Source: JACQAI01 sp035507915 (GTDB lineage: Bacteria > Pseudomonadota > Alphaproteobacteria > Elsterales > Elsteraceae). From it: a DNA stretch of 31,887 bases. The DNA lies in the NCBI GenBank assembly GCA_035507915.1, contig DATJNS010000307.1, forward strand, positions 1 to 31,887, given 5' to 3'. Made by a program: the position numbers and the translations under genes. Numbering within the stretch: the first letter of the stretch is position 1; each line of letters begins with the position of its first letter. The notes under the pieces are model-generated. The model did no database searches. It was not told where the DNA came from and worked only from the letters and a program-made list of their open reading frames with translations. This document shows, piece by piece, positions 19,807-29,300 of this stretch.

Positions 19807-20499
19807 CTACCGAACGCCGGTACGCCGGGGGGCGCTGTCCGACTCCGCTTCCGGCTCGCCGACCTCGGCGGCGAGCTGCTGGGCGACGATGACGGCTTGC
19901 GTGCGGTTGTCGACACCGAGCTTCTGCAGGATGGCCGAGACATGCGCCTTGATGGTCGCTTCCGATACCCGCATGGCATGGGCGATCTGCTTGTTGAGCA
20001 GGCCTTCGCTCAGTAGCATGAGAACGCGAGTCTGCTGGGGCGTCAGGCTGTTGAGCATGATGGCGAGTTCGGCGTCGTCGTCACGGCCGGGATGGCGCAG
20101 GTCCAGCGCAGCCGGCAGCCACGTTTCGCCGGCGAGGAGCGCACGCAGCGCCTCCCGAATCTCGCTCGCCGCTGCCGATTTCGGAATGTAACCCACGGCG
20201 CCGAGATCGAGCGCGCGCCTGATCACTCGCGGTTTCTCGTTGGCCGAGACGATGACGACGGGCACCGCGGCGAACTCGGCCCGAAGATAGAGCAGGCCGG
20301 AGAAGCCGTGCATGCCGGGCATGTTGAGATCGAGCAGAACCAGATCGACGTCGGGCGTCGTGCGGAGCCCTGCGCACAAGCTGTCGAAGGAATCGGCCTC
20401 GACGATCTCGCCATTGATCACGGTCGGCGCCACCGCGAGGCGCAGGGCATCGCGAAACAAGGGATGATCGTCGGCGATGACGAGACGAAAGGCCGTCAT
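19807..20499 (-). CDS. LuxR/NarL-family response regulator (CrbR/ErdR-like)
   Basis: 230 residues. The receiver domain (about 5-120) has D10-D11, the phospho-acceptor D57 in LLDLNMPGM, and K107 in YIPKS. A LuxR-type helix-turn-helix (about 150-210) reads LTPQQTRVLMLLSEGLLNKQ followed by VSEATIKAHVSAILQKLGV. The ATG at 20499 is preceded by an AGGAG about ten bases upstream; an in-frame start 123 bases earlier lacks support. It lies next to the SSS-domain kinase, as crbR/erdR-type genes do, so it is probably phosphorylated through it and activates target promoters, classically acs. The 230-residue length and a charged C-terminal tail are slightly longer than the core NarL fold. Confidence 0.9.
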   Translation of the reverse strand: MTAFRLVIADDHPLFRDALRLAVAPTVINGEIVEADSFDSLCAGLRTTPDVDLVLLDLNMPGMHGFSGLLYLRAEFAAVPVVIVSANEKPRVIRRALDLGAVGYIPKSAAASEIREALRALLAGETWLPAALDLRHPGRDDDAELAIMLNSLTPQQTRVLMLLSEGLLNKQIAHAMRVSEATIKAHVSAILQKLGVDNRTQAVIVAQQLAAEVGEPEAESDSAPRRTGVR

Positions 20500-20576
20500 C
20501 GTGTTGCTCTCCTGGGCCGCGACGAGCGGTGCACATGATAGGCGGGCGCTGGGGTGCGCGCATAGACGCGACGCCC

Positions 20577-20592
20577 TTAGACGAAAGTCTAA
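20577..20592. promoter_or_regulatory. Perfect dyad TTAGAC-GAAA-GTCTAA, candidate regulator operator
   Basis: A 6-bp perfect inverted repeat around GAAA lies between the divergent regulator (ATG 78 bp left) and ABC importer operon (ATG 178 bp right). An extra TAGACG half-site lies 15 bp to the left at 20563-20568. Clustered half-sites are typical of NarL/LuxR-type regulators. The similar dyad at 11925 supports a shared binding protein, but the identity is inferred. Confidence 0.5.
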
Positions 20593-20769
20593 TAGGGAGG
20601 GTGTGGATGCCGGCACTAGCATCGCGTCCGAGCGCTCGCGATGTCGCGGAGCGCCGCGACTAACTCGGCACGAGGTTGGTCGAAGTCATGCGTCAGATTG
20701 ACGCGGATGCCGCGATCCGACGAACCGCTGCGCGGCATCGAAAGCAATACATTGGCAGGGAGGCCGATC

Positions 20770-22110
20770 ATGACGTCACCAACGACAACCAGCACTTCCC
20801 GGCGGACGGTGCTCAAGACCGGCGCGGCTCTGGCGGTGGCCTCGGCCTTGCCGCAGGTCGCCCGCGCGGCCGCGGGCAGCTATCCTGCGCTCGGCACCTA
20901 CCCGGCGGGCTCGTCGGGCTCCTCGGTGTTCGTCGGCATCACGGTGCCGCGCACCGGCACCTATGCGATCCAGGGCGAGGACGAGCTCAAGGGCTACCAG
21001 CTGGCGATCGAGCACATCAACGAAGGCAACCCGTTGATCAAGAAGATCTCGCCGAAAACCACCAAGGGCGTGTTGGGCAAGGTGGTGACGTTCGGCGTTG
21101 CGGACTCCGAAGCCAAGCCGAACACCGCGGTGCAGGAGCAATCGCGCTTCATCAATGAAAACAAGGCCGTTCTCATCACCGGCGGAACGTCGAGCGCGGT
21201 CGCCGTGGCGCTGAACAAGTTCGCCCAGCGCGAGAAAGTGCTCTACGTCGTCGGGATCTCGGGCTCCAACGACACCACCGGCAAGGATTGCGTGCGCTAC
21301 GGTTTCCGCCAGTGCTTCTACGGCCAGACCGCCGCCGCCGCGATCGCGCCGGTGCTGGTCAAGAATTTCGGCCAGAAAAAGAAGGTCGCCTATCTGACGC
21401 CGGACTACACCTACGGCCACACCGTCCAGCACTCGATGGAGGAGTATCTCGGCAAGCTCGGCGGCTGGACGACGGTGACCAATCAGGTGGCGCCGCTGGG
21501 CGCGCCCGACTACAGCTCCTACCTGCTCAACATCTCCAACTCGGGCGCCGACATTCTGCTCAACATCAACTGGGGGCACGACGCCGTGCTGTCGATCCAG
21601 CAGGCGGACCAGTTCGGCATCCTGGCCAAGCAGAAGCTCGTGGTCCCATACCAGGTACCCTTCCTCGCTCGCGAGGTCGGTCCGAAGCTGATGGCCGGCG
21701 TCTTCGCTGCCACCGACTTTTGGTGGACGATCGAGGACAAGTATCCGCTGGCCAAGATGTTCGTCGCCGCGTTCGAGAAGAAATACGGCTACAAGCCGGA
21801 GTGGGGCGCCAACAACTCCTACATGCAGTTCGCCATGTGGGCCGACATGGTCGAGCGCGCCGGGACCTTCTATCCGCCCGAGGTGATCAAGGCTTACGAG
21901 GCCGGGACGAAGATCGACTCGACGGTCGGCGAGGTTTATTTCCGTGCCGCCGACCATCAGCTGGTGCGGCCGGTCATCATCGTGCGGGGCAAAGAGCCGA
22001 GCGCGATGAAGAGCAAGGACGACTACTACGACATCGTCGAGATCATCCCGGGCGAGGGCTTGATGCAGAAGCCGGACGAGTTCGGGTGCAAGCTCGGCTC
22101 GGCCGCCTGA
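20770..22110 (+). CDS. Branched-chain amino acid/urea-type ABC transporter substrate-binding protein
   Basis: 446 residues. A twin-arginine signal (SRRTVLKTG at about 10-18, hydrophobic stretch, ARA cleavage near 33) suggests export in folded form through Tat. The mature part has the type-I periplasmic fold of LivJ/UrtA-like proteins: VGITVPRTGTYAIQGEDELK, AIEHINEGNP, VLITGGTSSAVAVALNKFAQ, and VAYLTPDYTYGHTVQHSMEE. The ligand (amino acid, amide, urea) cannot be deduced. The ATG at 20770 has AGGGAGG six bases upstream. It heads an operon with LivH-, LivMG- and LivF-type genes and is followed by a strong stem-loop. Placement next to a CrbS/CrbR-like pair suggests possible control by it. Confidence 0.92.
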   Translation: MTSPTTTSTSRRTVLKTGAALAVASALPQVARAAAGSYPALGTYPAGSSGSSVFVGITVPRTGTYAIQGEDELKGYQLAIEHINEGNPLIKKISPKTTKGVLGKVVTFGVADSEAKPNTAVQEQSRFINENKAVLITGGTSSAVAVALNKFAQREKVLYVVGISGSNDTTGKDCVRYGFRQCFYGQTAAAAIAPVLVKNFGQKKKVAYLTPDYTYGHTVQHSMEEYLGKLGGWTTVTNQVAPLGAPDYSSYLLNISNSGADILLNINWGHDAVLSIQQADQFGILAKQKLVVPYQVPFLAREVGPKLMAGVFAATDFWWTIEDKYPLAKMFVAAFEKKYGYKPEWGANNSYMQFAMWADMVERAGTFYPPEVIKAYEAGTKIDSTVGEVYFRAADHQLVRPVIIVRGKEPSAMKSKDDYYDIVEIIPGEGLMQKPDEFGCKLGSAA

Positions 22111-22164
22111 ACGCCCCGCGCGACCGTCGAGGGCGTCTACCGCGTCGAGGAATCGTGCTAGCGT

Positions 22165-22197
22165 GACGCGCAGGCGGTGAACAGCCGCTTGCGCGTC
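22165..22197 (+). other. 13-bp stem-loop between binding-protein and permease genes
   Basis: GACGCGCAGGCGG (22165-22177) pairs with CCGCTTGCGCGTC (22185-22197) around a 7-base loop, with one G-U pair. No U-run follows. Its position between binding-protein stop (22110) and permease start (22234) matches the hairpin at 6216 in the other ABC operon, so it is probably an RNA-stability or partial-attenuation element. Confidence 0.6.
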
Positions 22198-22233
22198 CGA
22201 GCGCATGCGACGACCGTTCAACCCGCCTAATCC

Positions 22234-23109
22234 ATGATCACCTGGCCTAATTTCTTCTCTCAGTTGTTCAACGGATTGGCGTCGGGCGCGTTGCTCGCGC
22301 TGATCAGCTCGGGCCTGACCATCATCTACGGCACCCTCGGCGTGCTCAACCTGGCGCACGGCGCCATGTTCATGCTGGGCGGTTACGCCGGTTACGTCGT
22401 ATTCCAGGCAACCGGATCCTACGTCGTCGCGGTGATCGTCGGCGCGCTGTTTCTCGTCGTCGTAGGTGGCATCATCGAGCTGGTGGTGATACGGCGGTTC
22501 TACGGTCGCCCGCCCGAGGACCAGCTGCTGGTCACGTTCGGCATCGGCATCGTCATGGTTGAGCTGATCCGCCTGATCTTCGGCAGCCTGTCGCTCACCG
22601 TGCCGCCGCCGTCGTGGGCAGCCGGCGTCACCCCGATGGGCTTTCTCGTCTATCCCACCTACCGGATCGTCGTTTTGGCGATCGCGGCGGCGGCGCTGAC
22701 GACGCTCTACGTGATGCTCTACCGCACGCGCCTCGGCATGATCGTGCGGGCCGGCATCGAGGATTCCGGCATGGTCGGAATGCTCGGCATCAACGTCTAC
22801 CGCGTCTTCATGCTGGTGTTCGGCATCGGCGCGATGGCCGCCGGTTTCGCCGGCATCGTGAACGCGCCGGTGGTCTCGCTCACCCCCGACGTCGGCGACG
22901 CGATCCTGGTCCAGTCGTTCGTCGTCGTCGTGATCGGCGGGGTCGGTTCGTTTCCCGGGGCGATCCTCGGCGGCCTGATAGCCGGCGAGATCCTCAGCCT
23001 GACGTCGATGGTCAACCCGGCCTATTCCGAGGTGATGCTGTTCGCCGTGATGGCGATGGTCCTGATCCTGCGGCCCCAGGGTCTGCTCGGCTCGCGGGGC
23101 CGCGAATGA
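22234..23109 (+). CDS. Branched-chain amino acid ABC transporter permease (LivH-like)
   Basis: 291 residues with about eight transmembrane helices. The N-terminus shows the LivH hallmarks NGLASGALLALISSGLTIIY, GTLGVLNLAHGAMFMLGGYA and a YVVFQATG stretch. The coupling loop contains RTRLGMIVRAGIEDSGMVGM. The C-terminal GGVGSFPGAILGGLIAGEIL stretch is also diagnostic. It forms one half of the inner-membrane pore together with the permease part of the next protein. It starts 123 bp after the binding-protein stop, beyond a strong stem-loop, without an evident Shine-Dalgarno sequence. Confidence 0.93.
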   Translation: MITWPNFFSQLFNGLASGALLALISSGLTIIYGTLGVLNLAHGAMFMLGGYAGYVVFQATGSYVVAVIVGALFLVVVGGIIELVVIRRFYGRPPEDQLLVTFGIGIVMVELIRLIFGSLSLTVPPPSWAAGVTPMGFLVYPTYRIVVLAIAAAALTTLYVMLYRTRLGMIVRAGIEDSGMVGMLGINVYRVFMLVFGIGAMAAGFAGIVNAPVVSLTPDVGDAILVQSFVVVVIGGVGSFPGAILGGLIAGEILSLTSMVNPAYSEVMLFAVMAMVLILRPQGLLGSRGRE

Positions 23110-23122
23110 GGGCGCGCGGCTG

Positions 23123-24948
23123 ATGCCCCGCTACAGCGCGCGATTGATCGAGGCTTTGACCGCGCTCGGCCTCCTCACGGGGCCATTCGTGCTGCCGCAT
23201 CTCGGGTTCGCGCCCGATACGGTCAACCAGATCCTGGTCTGGGGGCTGTTCGGGATCGGCTTCGACATTCTGTTCGGCTATACGGGCCTGCTGTCGTTCG
23301 GCCAATCGGCGTTCTTCGGCACCGGTGGCTTCGTCGCAGCCTATCTGCTGACCAACGACCTGATGTCGAGCGTCACGTGGGCGCTGCTGATCGGCATGGT
23401 CGCCGCTGCGATCGCCGGCGTGGTGGTGGGCGCGATCGCGCTCAGGCGGACCGGCATCTATTTCGCCATGATCACGGTGGCGATCGCCGAGATCTTCTTC
23501 TTTCTGGAGAATTCGCCGCTGTCGGCCTGGACCGGCGGCGAGAACGGCTTGCCCGGCGTGCCGACGCCGACGTTCGAGATCGCCGGCTTCTCCTACGAGG
23601 TCGGCACCGGCTGGTCGATGTACGGCTTCCTGGCGGTCTGCTACTTCATCGGCCTCGTGATCGCGCTGCGCATCGTGCGTTCGCCGGTCGGCGCCATCCT
23701 GATCGCGATCCGCGACAACCCGCTGCGCGCACGCGCGGTCGGCCATGCGGTCGGCCGCTACAAGCTGACCGCATTCGTGATCGCCGCGGCCTACGCCGGG
23801 TTCGCCGGCGGCCTGCTCGGCGTGCTGCAGGGCTTCATGCCGCCGGACGCCTTCACCTTCGATACCTCCGGCCAGCTCGTGATGCAGACGGCGATCGGCG
23901 GCGCCGGCACGTTGTTCGGCCCTCTGCTGGGGGCCGCAGTCTGGCTCTATCTGCGCGACTTCCTGCAGGCCACGGTCGGGCTCGGGAGCTCCTGGAAGCT
24001 CGTGCTCGGCCTGGTGTTCGTGCTGCTGGTGTGCTTCCTGCGCCGCGGCCTGATCGGCGGTCTGCGCGATCTCGCCGAACTGTTCGTTGCGCGTGCGCAT
24101 GAGCCGTCGGCGGAGACCGCGGCGGCCATCCAGGCCCCGCGGCAGCCGCTCGCCAGCCTGGGGCCATCGCGGCGCCGCCAGGACAAGCCGTTCGAAGGTC
24201 CGGTGCTCGAGGCGCGCGATCTCAGCAAATCGTTCGGCGGCGTTGCGGCAAACCGCAGCGTCAACCTCACGATCGAGCAAGGTGAGCTGCGCGGCATCAT
24301 CGGCCCCAATGGCGCGGGCAAGAGCACCCTGTTCAAGATGCTGACCTGTGAGCTGATGCCCACGTCCGGACGGATCCTGTTCCATGGCCGCGACATCACG
24401 GGGATGGACGTCGCGGCGGTGTGTCAGCTCGGATTGACCAAGAGCTACCAGATCAACCAGCTGTTCCCTCGGCTCAGCGCGCGCGAGAACATCGTCATCG
24501 CCGCGCTCGCAGAGCGGCGTGGTCGGTTTTCGCTCGACCTGCTGCGCCGCATCGAGCGCGTGCCCGGGCTCGACACGCAGGTCGAGAGCACGCTGGCGCT
24601 CGTCGGGTTGAGCGCTCGCGCAGGGGTGCCGGTGGCCGAGCTCGCCTATGGCGAAAAGCGCCGTCTGGAGATCGGACTGGCGCTCGCGGCGTCGCCGTCG
24701 CTGCTGCTGCTCGACGAGCCGCTGGCGGGGATGAGCCCGCACGAGCGGAGCGAGACCGTGCAGCTCTTGAAGAACCTCCGGCACGGACGAACCCTGGTGA
24801 TCGTCGAGCACGACATGGACGCCATGTTCGAGCTCGCCGAGCGCATCAGCGTGCTCCACGAGGGCGCGTTGCTCGCCGAGGGCACGCCGGCGGAGATTCA
24901 GCGCAATGGTCTCGTCCAGGAGGCCTATCTCGGCGGAGTGGCTGCAGC

Positions 24949-24952
<4 letters not shown>
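23123..24952 (+). CDS. Fused LivM-type permease and LivG-type ATPase
   Basis: 609 residues, about the sum of a LivM and a LivG protein. Residues 1-325 are a LivM permease with FGIGFDILFGYTGLLSFGQS, ALRRTGIYFAMITVAIAE, an ENGLPGVP loop and AIRDNPLRARAVGHAVGRYK. A polar, proline-rich linker (about 325-360) leads to an ABC ATPase with Walker A GPNGAGKS (K400), a LAYGEKRRLEIG signature, Walker B LLLLDEPLAGM (D531/E532) and an H-switch VEHDMDAMF. The fusion fixes a 1:1 ratio of channel half and motor. No stop or frameshift interrupts it, so it is a real fusion. It starts 13 bases after LivH and its stop overlaps the LivF start. Confidence 0.93.
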
Positions 24953-25646
<694 letters not shown>

Positions 25647-25650
<4 letters not shown>

Positions 25651-25847
25651 CCGGCCGCCGTCACGCCTCCGATCGTGAACATCAGCCACAAGAGGATGCC
25701 GCCCAGCATGGCGGTCGCGAGCCCGGCGGTCGCGATATAGTCTCTCTGCCGCGATGCCGTCGGCGCATATGTGCGCAGCAGCCAGCCGAGCCCTGCGGAG
25801 ATCATCCACACGGAAAAGAAGAACGTCAGCGTTATGATCTCTGCCAT
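25647..25847 (-). CDS. Small two-helix membrane protein, unknown function
   Basis: 66 residues from ATG at 25847. Two hydrophobic segments are seen, at about residues 3-24 and 41-61, separated by a polar loop (RTYAPTASRQRDYIA). I do not recognise a family. It overlaps the end of the upstream ten-helix membrane protein gene by 16 bases on the same strand, implying translational coupling and perhaps a physical partnership. It is the last gene of the Crp/Fnr-regulator operon. A longer in-frame extension upstream to 26048 would run through the other gene and is less likely. Confidence 0.6.
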
Positions 25848-26887
25848 CGTTCGTCGGCTCTCGTTGAACGTGCGTGCAACAACAGTGCCAGTTCGATGAG
25901 AAGCAGAAGAAGGACGACGTACTGGCCGTGGTTGACCACGGCGTCGCGTATCGTGTTGAGCGTCGGATGGCGCGTCTCGATGGCGAAGCGCTGCGAAAAC
26001 GCCAGTGTGAAGGCGTAGAACATTCCGAACGTGAAGTTTCGCGTCCACTGCGACGGATCGTAGACCAGCAAGGCGCGGCGCCAGCCAAATCCCTGAACGC
26101 GGCCCGTGAGGCGTGCAAGCTCGATCAGCTCAACCGCCAAGAACACGATCGCGACGCAAACCCAGAACCAGAGAACGGTGCGGCCTGGGACGAAGTCGCC
26201 GACGATCGCCGTGAGACCGGTTATCGACAGCGCGCCGTGGATGATGCAGTTCGTGTTGTCCCAATCGCGCTCGATGCCCCACCCCTTGGCCGTCCGCAAT
26301 CGTATGATCACGAGCGCGACGCCGACGATGTAGCAAATGGCGGCGATCCCCGACAGCGCCGCGGCGACCTGGCGGATCGGCGGCAGGCTTGGAAACAGGC
26401 GGAGGGCGATGAGAGCGATCGCCTGCGTCGCCACGGTCGTGAGCAGGATCACGCCGTTCGGGCGCACCTGACGTGCGCCCACGAGACGCAGCAGATTTCG
26501 GACCGCCAGCGGGAAGAACCACAACCACAAGCCGACACTGAGCGCGAATAGGCCGGCCGCGGCGCCCAGCAAGTCGGGCGCTGCCAGCATCATGATCCGC
26601 GCCATCACGGCGGTCCCGGCGACCCATGTGCCGATCGCAAAGCTCTCGACCATGGGGTGGGTATGGCGCGTGATCCCGCCGGCCCAAATCGACCTCAGCA
26701 GCGTTGCTGCCGCCGCGATCCACGCCGCGGCGAGGAGTGCGGCGAGCGGCCCAAGGAAGGTCGGCCCGCCGGGCAGGCGCTGGAGCGCCGCGGCGCCGAA
26801 GATGCCGACCGCCATCACGGGGGCGCCGATCGCGGTCGTCGGCCTCGCGACGTGCAGCGTTGCGGCGAGATCGTGGAACAGACGCAT
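25832..26887 (-). CDS. Ten-helix integral membrane protein, possibly TDT/SLAC1-like
   Basis: 351 residues with about ten predicted transmembrane segments (e.g. 18-38, 45-65, 80-101, 107-135, 145-165, 171-197 and four more). Polar features include RHTHPMVESFAIGTW in a loop, DWDNTNCIIHGALS and a DPSQWTRNFTFGMFYAFT segment. The helix count and the FTFGMFYA segment recall the tellurite-resistance/dicarboxylate (TehA/SLAC1) channel family, but the match is weak and I do not assign it. It begins 45 bp after the Crp/Fnr regulator stop on the same strand, so the regulator probably controls it. Codon use looks like that of its neighbours. Confidence 0.75.
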   Translation of the reverse strand: MRLFHDLAATLHVARPTTAIGAPVMAVGIFGAAALQRLPGGPTFLGPLAALLAAAWIAAAATLLRSIWAGGITRHTHPMVESFAIGTWVAGTAVMARIMMLAAPDLLGAAAGLFALSVGLWLWFFPLAVRNLLRLVGARQVRPNGVILLTTVATQAIALIALRLFPSLPPIRQVAAALSGIAAICYIVGVALVIIRLRTAKGWGIERDWDNTNCIIHGALSITGLTAIVGDFVPGRTVLWFWVCVAIVFLAVELIELARLTGRVQGFGWRRALLVYDPSQWTRNFTFGMFYAFTLAFSQRFAIETRHPTLNTIRDAVVNHGQYVVLLLLLIELALLLHARSTRADERWQRS

Positions 26888-26932
26888 CTGCGGTGCCCGG
26901 CACCCGGAGACAGGCTTGCGGTCGCAAGCAAT

Positions 26933-27700
26933 CTAGAGCGACGGCACCGCCTTGGGAATCATTCCGGCGCCGAGATAGGCGCCGTCGAAGTCGACGCGCC
27001 GCGACAGCAGATCGACATCGCTGAACGTGAGGCGTTGACCGTCGATCGAGATCAGGCCTTCGTCGCGCAAGCGGCGCAGCGTCCGATTGACGTGGGGCAC
27101 GCTCAGGCCGAGCGCGTCCGCCATCAGCTCTTGCGTGAGCGGCATGTCGTACGAGCGGGCGTCGGCGAGGCCTGCAGCCTGCAGCCGCACCAGCAGCTCG
27201 AGCAGCAGATGGGCCAGCCGTTCGTAGGCGGATTGTCGGCCGATTCCGACGAGGCGCTCGGCGAACAGCGCGGCCTCGCGGTTGGTCAGCCAGAAGATCG
27301 CCGCAGCGAGTTTCGGGAAGCGACGAAACAGCTCGAACACGGTGTCGAACGGAATCGCGCAGACGACTGCGTCCGTCAGGCTCGACACCGAATACAAGGC
27401 TTTCTCGAACAAGCCGCCGGGAAACCCGATGAAATCGCCGGGAAGGATGACCCCGAGGACTTGCCGGCGTCCGTCGCGCAGAATCTTGTAACGGATCGCG
27501 GTGCCGCGATTGAGCACGAAGATGCCCTGGTAGTTGTAGCCCGCCGTGATGATGTCGGTGTGCGCGCGGATCGTGGTGAAATCCACCTGCATGTCGCGCA
27601 GATAGGTTTGTTCTGCGGCGGTCAGCGCGACCAGCCGACCGAGCTTGTCGACGAACGGCTTGCCGAGTTGTGCTGGTTCGGACAGCGCGGCGAGCGCCAT
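26933..27700 (-). CDS. Crp/Fnr family transcriptional regulator
   Basis: 255 residues. A cyclic-nucleotide-binding-like beta-roll (about 25-120, with GVILPGDFIGFPGGLFEKAL) is followed by a long dimerisation helix and a winged helix-turn-helix (about 187-218; TQELMADALGLSVPHVNRTL). The N-terminal cysteines that ligate the Fe-S cluster in FNR are missing; the only cysteine is C114, so it does not sense oxygen as FNR does. The recognition helix reads SVPHVNR where FNR has TVETISR, so the exact target sequence may differ. It heads an operon with two membrane proteins and is divergent from the OFA transporter, with an FNR-like dyad between them. Confidence 0.93.
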   Translation of the reverse strand: MALAALSEPAQLGKPFVDKLGRLVALTAAEQTYLRDMQVDFTTIRAHTDIITAGYNYQGIFVLNRGTAIRYKILRDGRRQVLGVILPGDFIGFPGGLFEKALYSVSSLTDAVVCAIPFDTVFELFRRFPKLAAAIFWLTNREAALFAERLVGIGRQSAYERLAHLLLELLVRLQAAGLADARSYDMPLTQELMADALGLSVPHVNRTLRRLRDEGLISIDGQRLTFSDVDLLSRRVDFDGAYLGAGMIPKAVPSL

Positions 27701-27738
27701 CGGGTCTCCGTCCCTGTGCGTGAAGCGCGCCAGGCACG

Positions 27739-27752
27739 TTAATCTAGATCAA
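27739..27752. promoter_or_regulatory. FNR/FixK-like box TTAAT-CTAG-ATCAA
   Basis: This matches nine of ten defined bases of the FNR/FixK consensus TTGAT-N4-ATCAA. It is centred 45 bp upstream of the Crp/Fnr regulator ATG and about 137 bp upstream of the OFA transporter ATG. The adjacent regulator is the obvious candidate ligand, implying autoregulation and control of the transporter. Confidence 0.55.
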
Positions 27753-27788
27753 TAAGCTATGCAAAGGCGCGCCGGCCCGCGCTGTGGT

Positions 27789-27811
27789 CCTGCTAGTTGA
27801 ACAACAGCAGG
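27789..27811 (+). other. Stem-loop in the leader of the OFA transporter gene
   Basis: CCTGCT-A-GTT pairs with AAC-AGCAGG around a GAAC loop, with a single bulged A, giving nine base pairs. It lies about 70 bp upstream of the start codon. No terminator U-run follows. It may be a leader-RNA structure or a DNA operator. Confidence 0.4.
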
Positions 27812-27882
27812 CCCGGATGCCGCTCAGCACGATCCTCTCCCGGATCTGAGCCCGCCCGCGGCTTCGAAAAGGGAGGATGTCG

Positions 27883-29271
27883 ATGTCGTTTCTGAGCAGA
27901 GATCGCACCGTCGCGCCGCCGGGTTACAGCCGGTGGCTCATTCCACCGGCGGCGCTCTGCGTCCACCTCTGCATCGGCCAGGCTTACGCGTTCAGCGTCT
28001 TCAATCTGCCGATGACCAAGCTGATCGGCATCACGCAGTCGACGCCGGACGACTGGAAGCTGACCGATCTCGGCTGGATCTTCAGCCTGGCGATCTTCTT
28101 CTTGGGCGTTTCATCGGCTGTCCTCGGGCGCTGGGTCGAGGAAGGTGGTCCGCGCAAGGCCATGTTCACCGCCGCGCTGTGCTGGGCCGGCGGGTTCTGG
28201 TTGTCGGCGATCGGCACCTCGATCCACAACATCTGGCTGATCTATGTCGGCTACGGGGTGATCGGTGGCATCGCGCTCGGCATCGGTTACATCTCGCCGG
28301 TGTCGACCCTGATCAAGTGGTTCCCGGATCGGCCCGGCATGGCGACCGGCATGGCGATCATGGGGTTCGGCGGCGGCGCATTCATCGCCTCGCCGCTGTC
28401 CGTGTGGTTGATGGGCAAGTTCGCCACGCCGACGCACGTCGGCGTCACCGAGACCTTCCTGGTGATGGGCGCGGTCTATCTCTGCTTCATGATGGTGGGC
28501 GCGGTGATCGTGCGCGTCCCGGCGCCCGGCTGGCTGCCCGCGGGCTACGTGCCGCCGATGACGTCCAAGAAACTCATTACGAGCGAGAACGTGTTCGTCT
28601 ACGACGCCTTGAAGACCCCGCAATTCTGGCTGATCTGGTGGGTGCTTTGTCTCAACGTCACCGCGGGCATCGGCGTGCTCGGGCAGGCTTCGGCGATGAG
28701 CCAGGAGATGTTCCCCGGCCGCGTGACGGCGGTCGCGGCCGCGGGCTTCGTCGGCCTGATGAGCCTGTTCAACATGGGCGGCCGCTTCTTCTGGGCGTCG
28801 ATGTCCGACTATCTCGGGCGGCGCAACACCTATTTCGTGTTCTTCGTGCTCGGCACCGCCCTCTACGCCGTCGTGCCTTATTTCGGTGCGGCCGGCAGCG
28901 TCGCGGGGTTCGTGTTCGCCTACGCGATCATCTTCAGCATGTATGGCGGCGGCTTCTCGACGGTTCCCGCCTATCTGCGCGACATGTTCGGAACCCGCTA
29001 TGTCGGCGCGATCCACGGGCTCCTGCTCACCGCGTGGTCGATGGCGGGGATCTTCGGGCCGGTGCTGGTGAACTACATTCGCGAGTACAACGTGACCCAC
29101 GGCGTGGCCAAGGCGCAGGCGTACAACGTCACGATGTACGTGATGGCGGTCCTGCTGGTGGTCGGTTTCATCTGTAATTGGTTCGTGCGTCCGGTTGCCC
29201 GGAAGTTCCACATGAGCCCGAGTCAGGAGGCCGACGCGACGCGTGATCGAGAGGCCGAGGCGACCGCGTGA
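27883..29271 (+). CDS. OFA family MFS transporter (oxalate/formate antiporter-like)
   Basis: 462 residues and about twelve transmembrane helices. Hallmarks of the OFA branch of the major facilitator superfamily include an early helix with LCIGQAYAFSVFNLPMTKLI, ISPVSTLIKWFPDRPGMATG, GFGGGAFIASPLS, and NMGGRFFWASMSDYLGRRNT between the two halves. OxlT exchanges oxalate for formate, but many OFA members carry other monocarboxylates, so the substrate is open. Start choice: GGGAGG at 27871-27876 abuts the ATG at 27877 without spacing and sits six bases before the ATG at 27883, so the latter is preferred. It is followed at 29301 by a 43-residue membrane peptide gene. Confidence 0.9.
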   Translation: MSFLSRDRTVAPPGYSRWLIPPAALCVHLCIGQAYAFSVFNLPMTKLIGITQSTPDDWKLTDLGWIFSLAIFFLGVSSAVLGRWVEEGGPRKAMFTAALCWAGGFWLSAIGTSIHNIWLIYVGYGVIGGIALGIGYISPVSTLIKWFPDRPGMATGMAIMGFGGGAFIASPLSVWLMGKFATPTHVGVTETFLVMGAVYLCFMMVGAVIVRVPAPGWLPAGYVPPMTSKKLITSENVFVYDALKTPQFWLIWWVLCLNVTAGIGVLGQASAMSQEMFPGRVTAVAAAGFVGLMSLFNMGGRFFWASMSDYLGRRNTYFVFFVLGTALYAVVPYFGAAGSVAGFVFAYAIIFSMYGGGFSTVPAYLRDMFGTRYVGAIHGLLLTAWSMAGIFGPVLVNYIREYNVTHGVAKAQAYNVTMYVMAVLLVVGFICNWFVRPVARKFHMSPSQEADATRDREAEATA

Positions 29272-29300
29272 CGGACGATCGATCGAGATGGGAGGACAGC

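Noticed and set aside
20666..20681. Sigma-54-like GGCACG...TTGG upstream of the second binding protein
   Set aside because: The -12 element lacks the essential GC (reads GT), so it does not meet the sigma-54 consensus.
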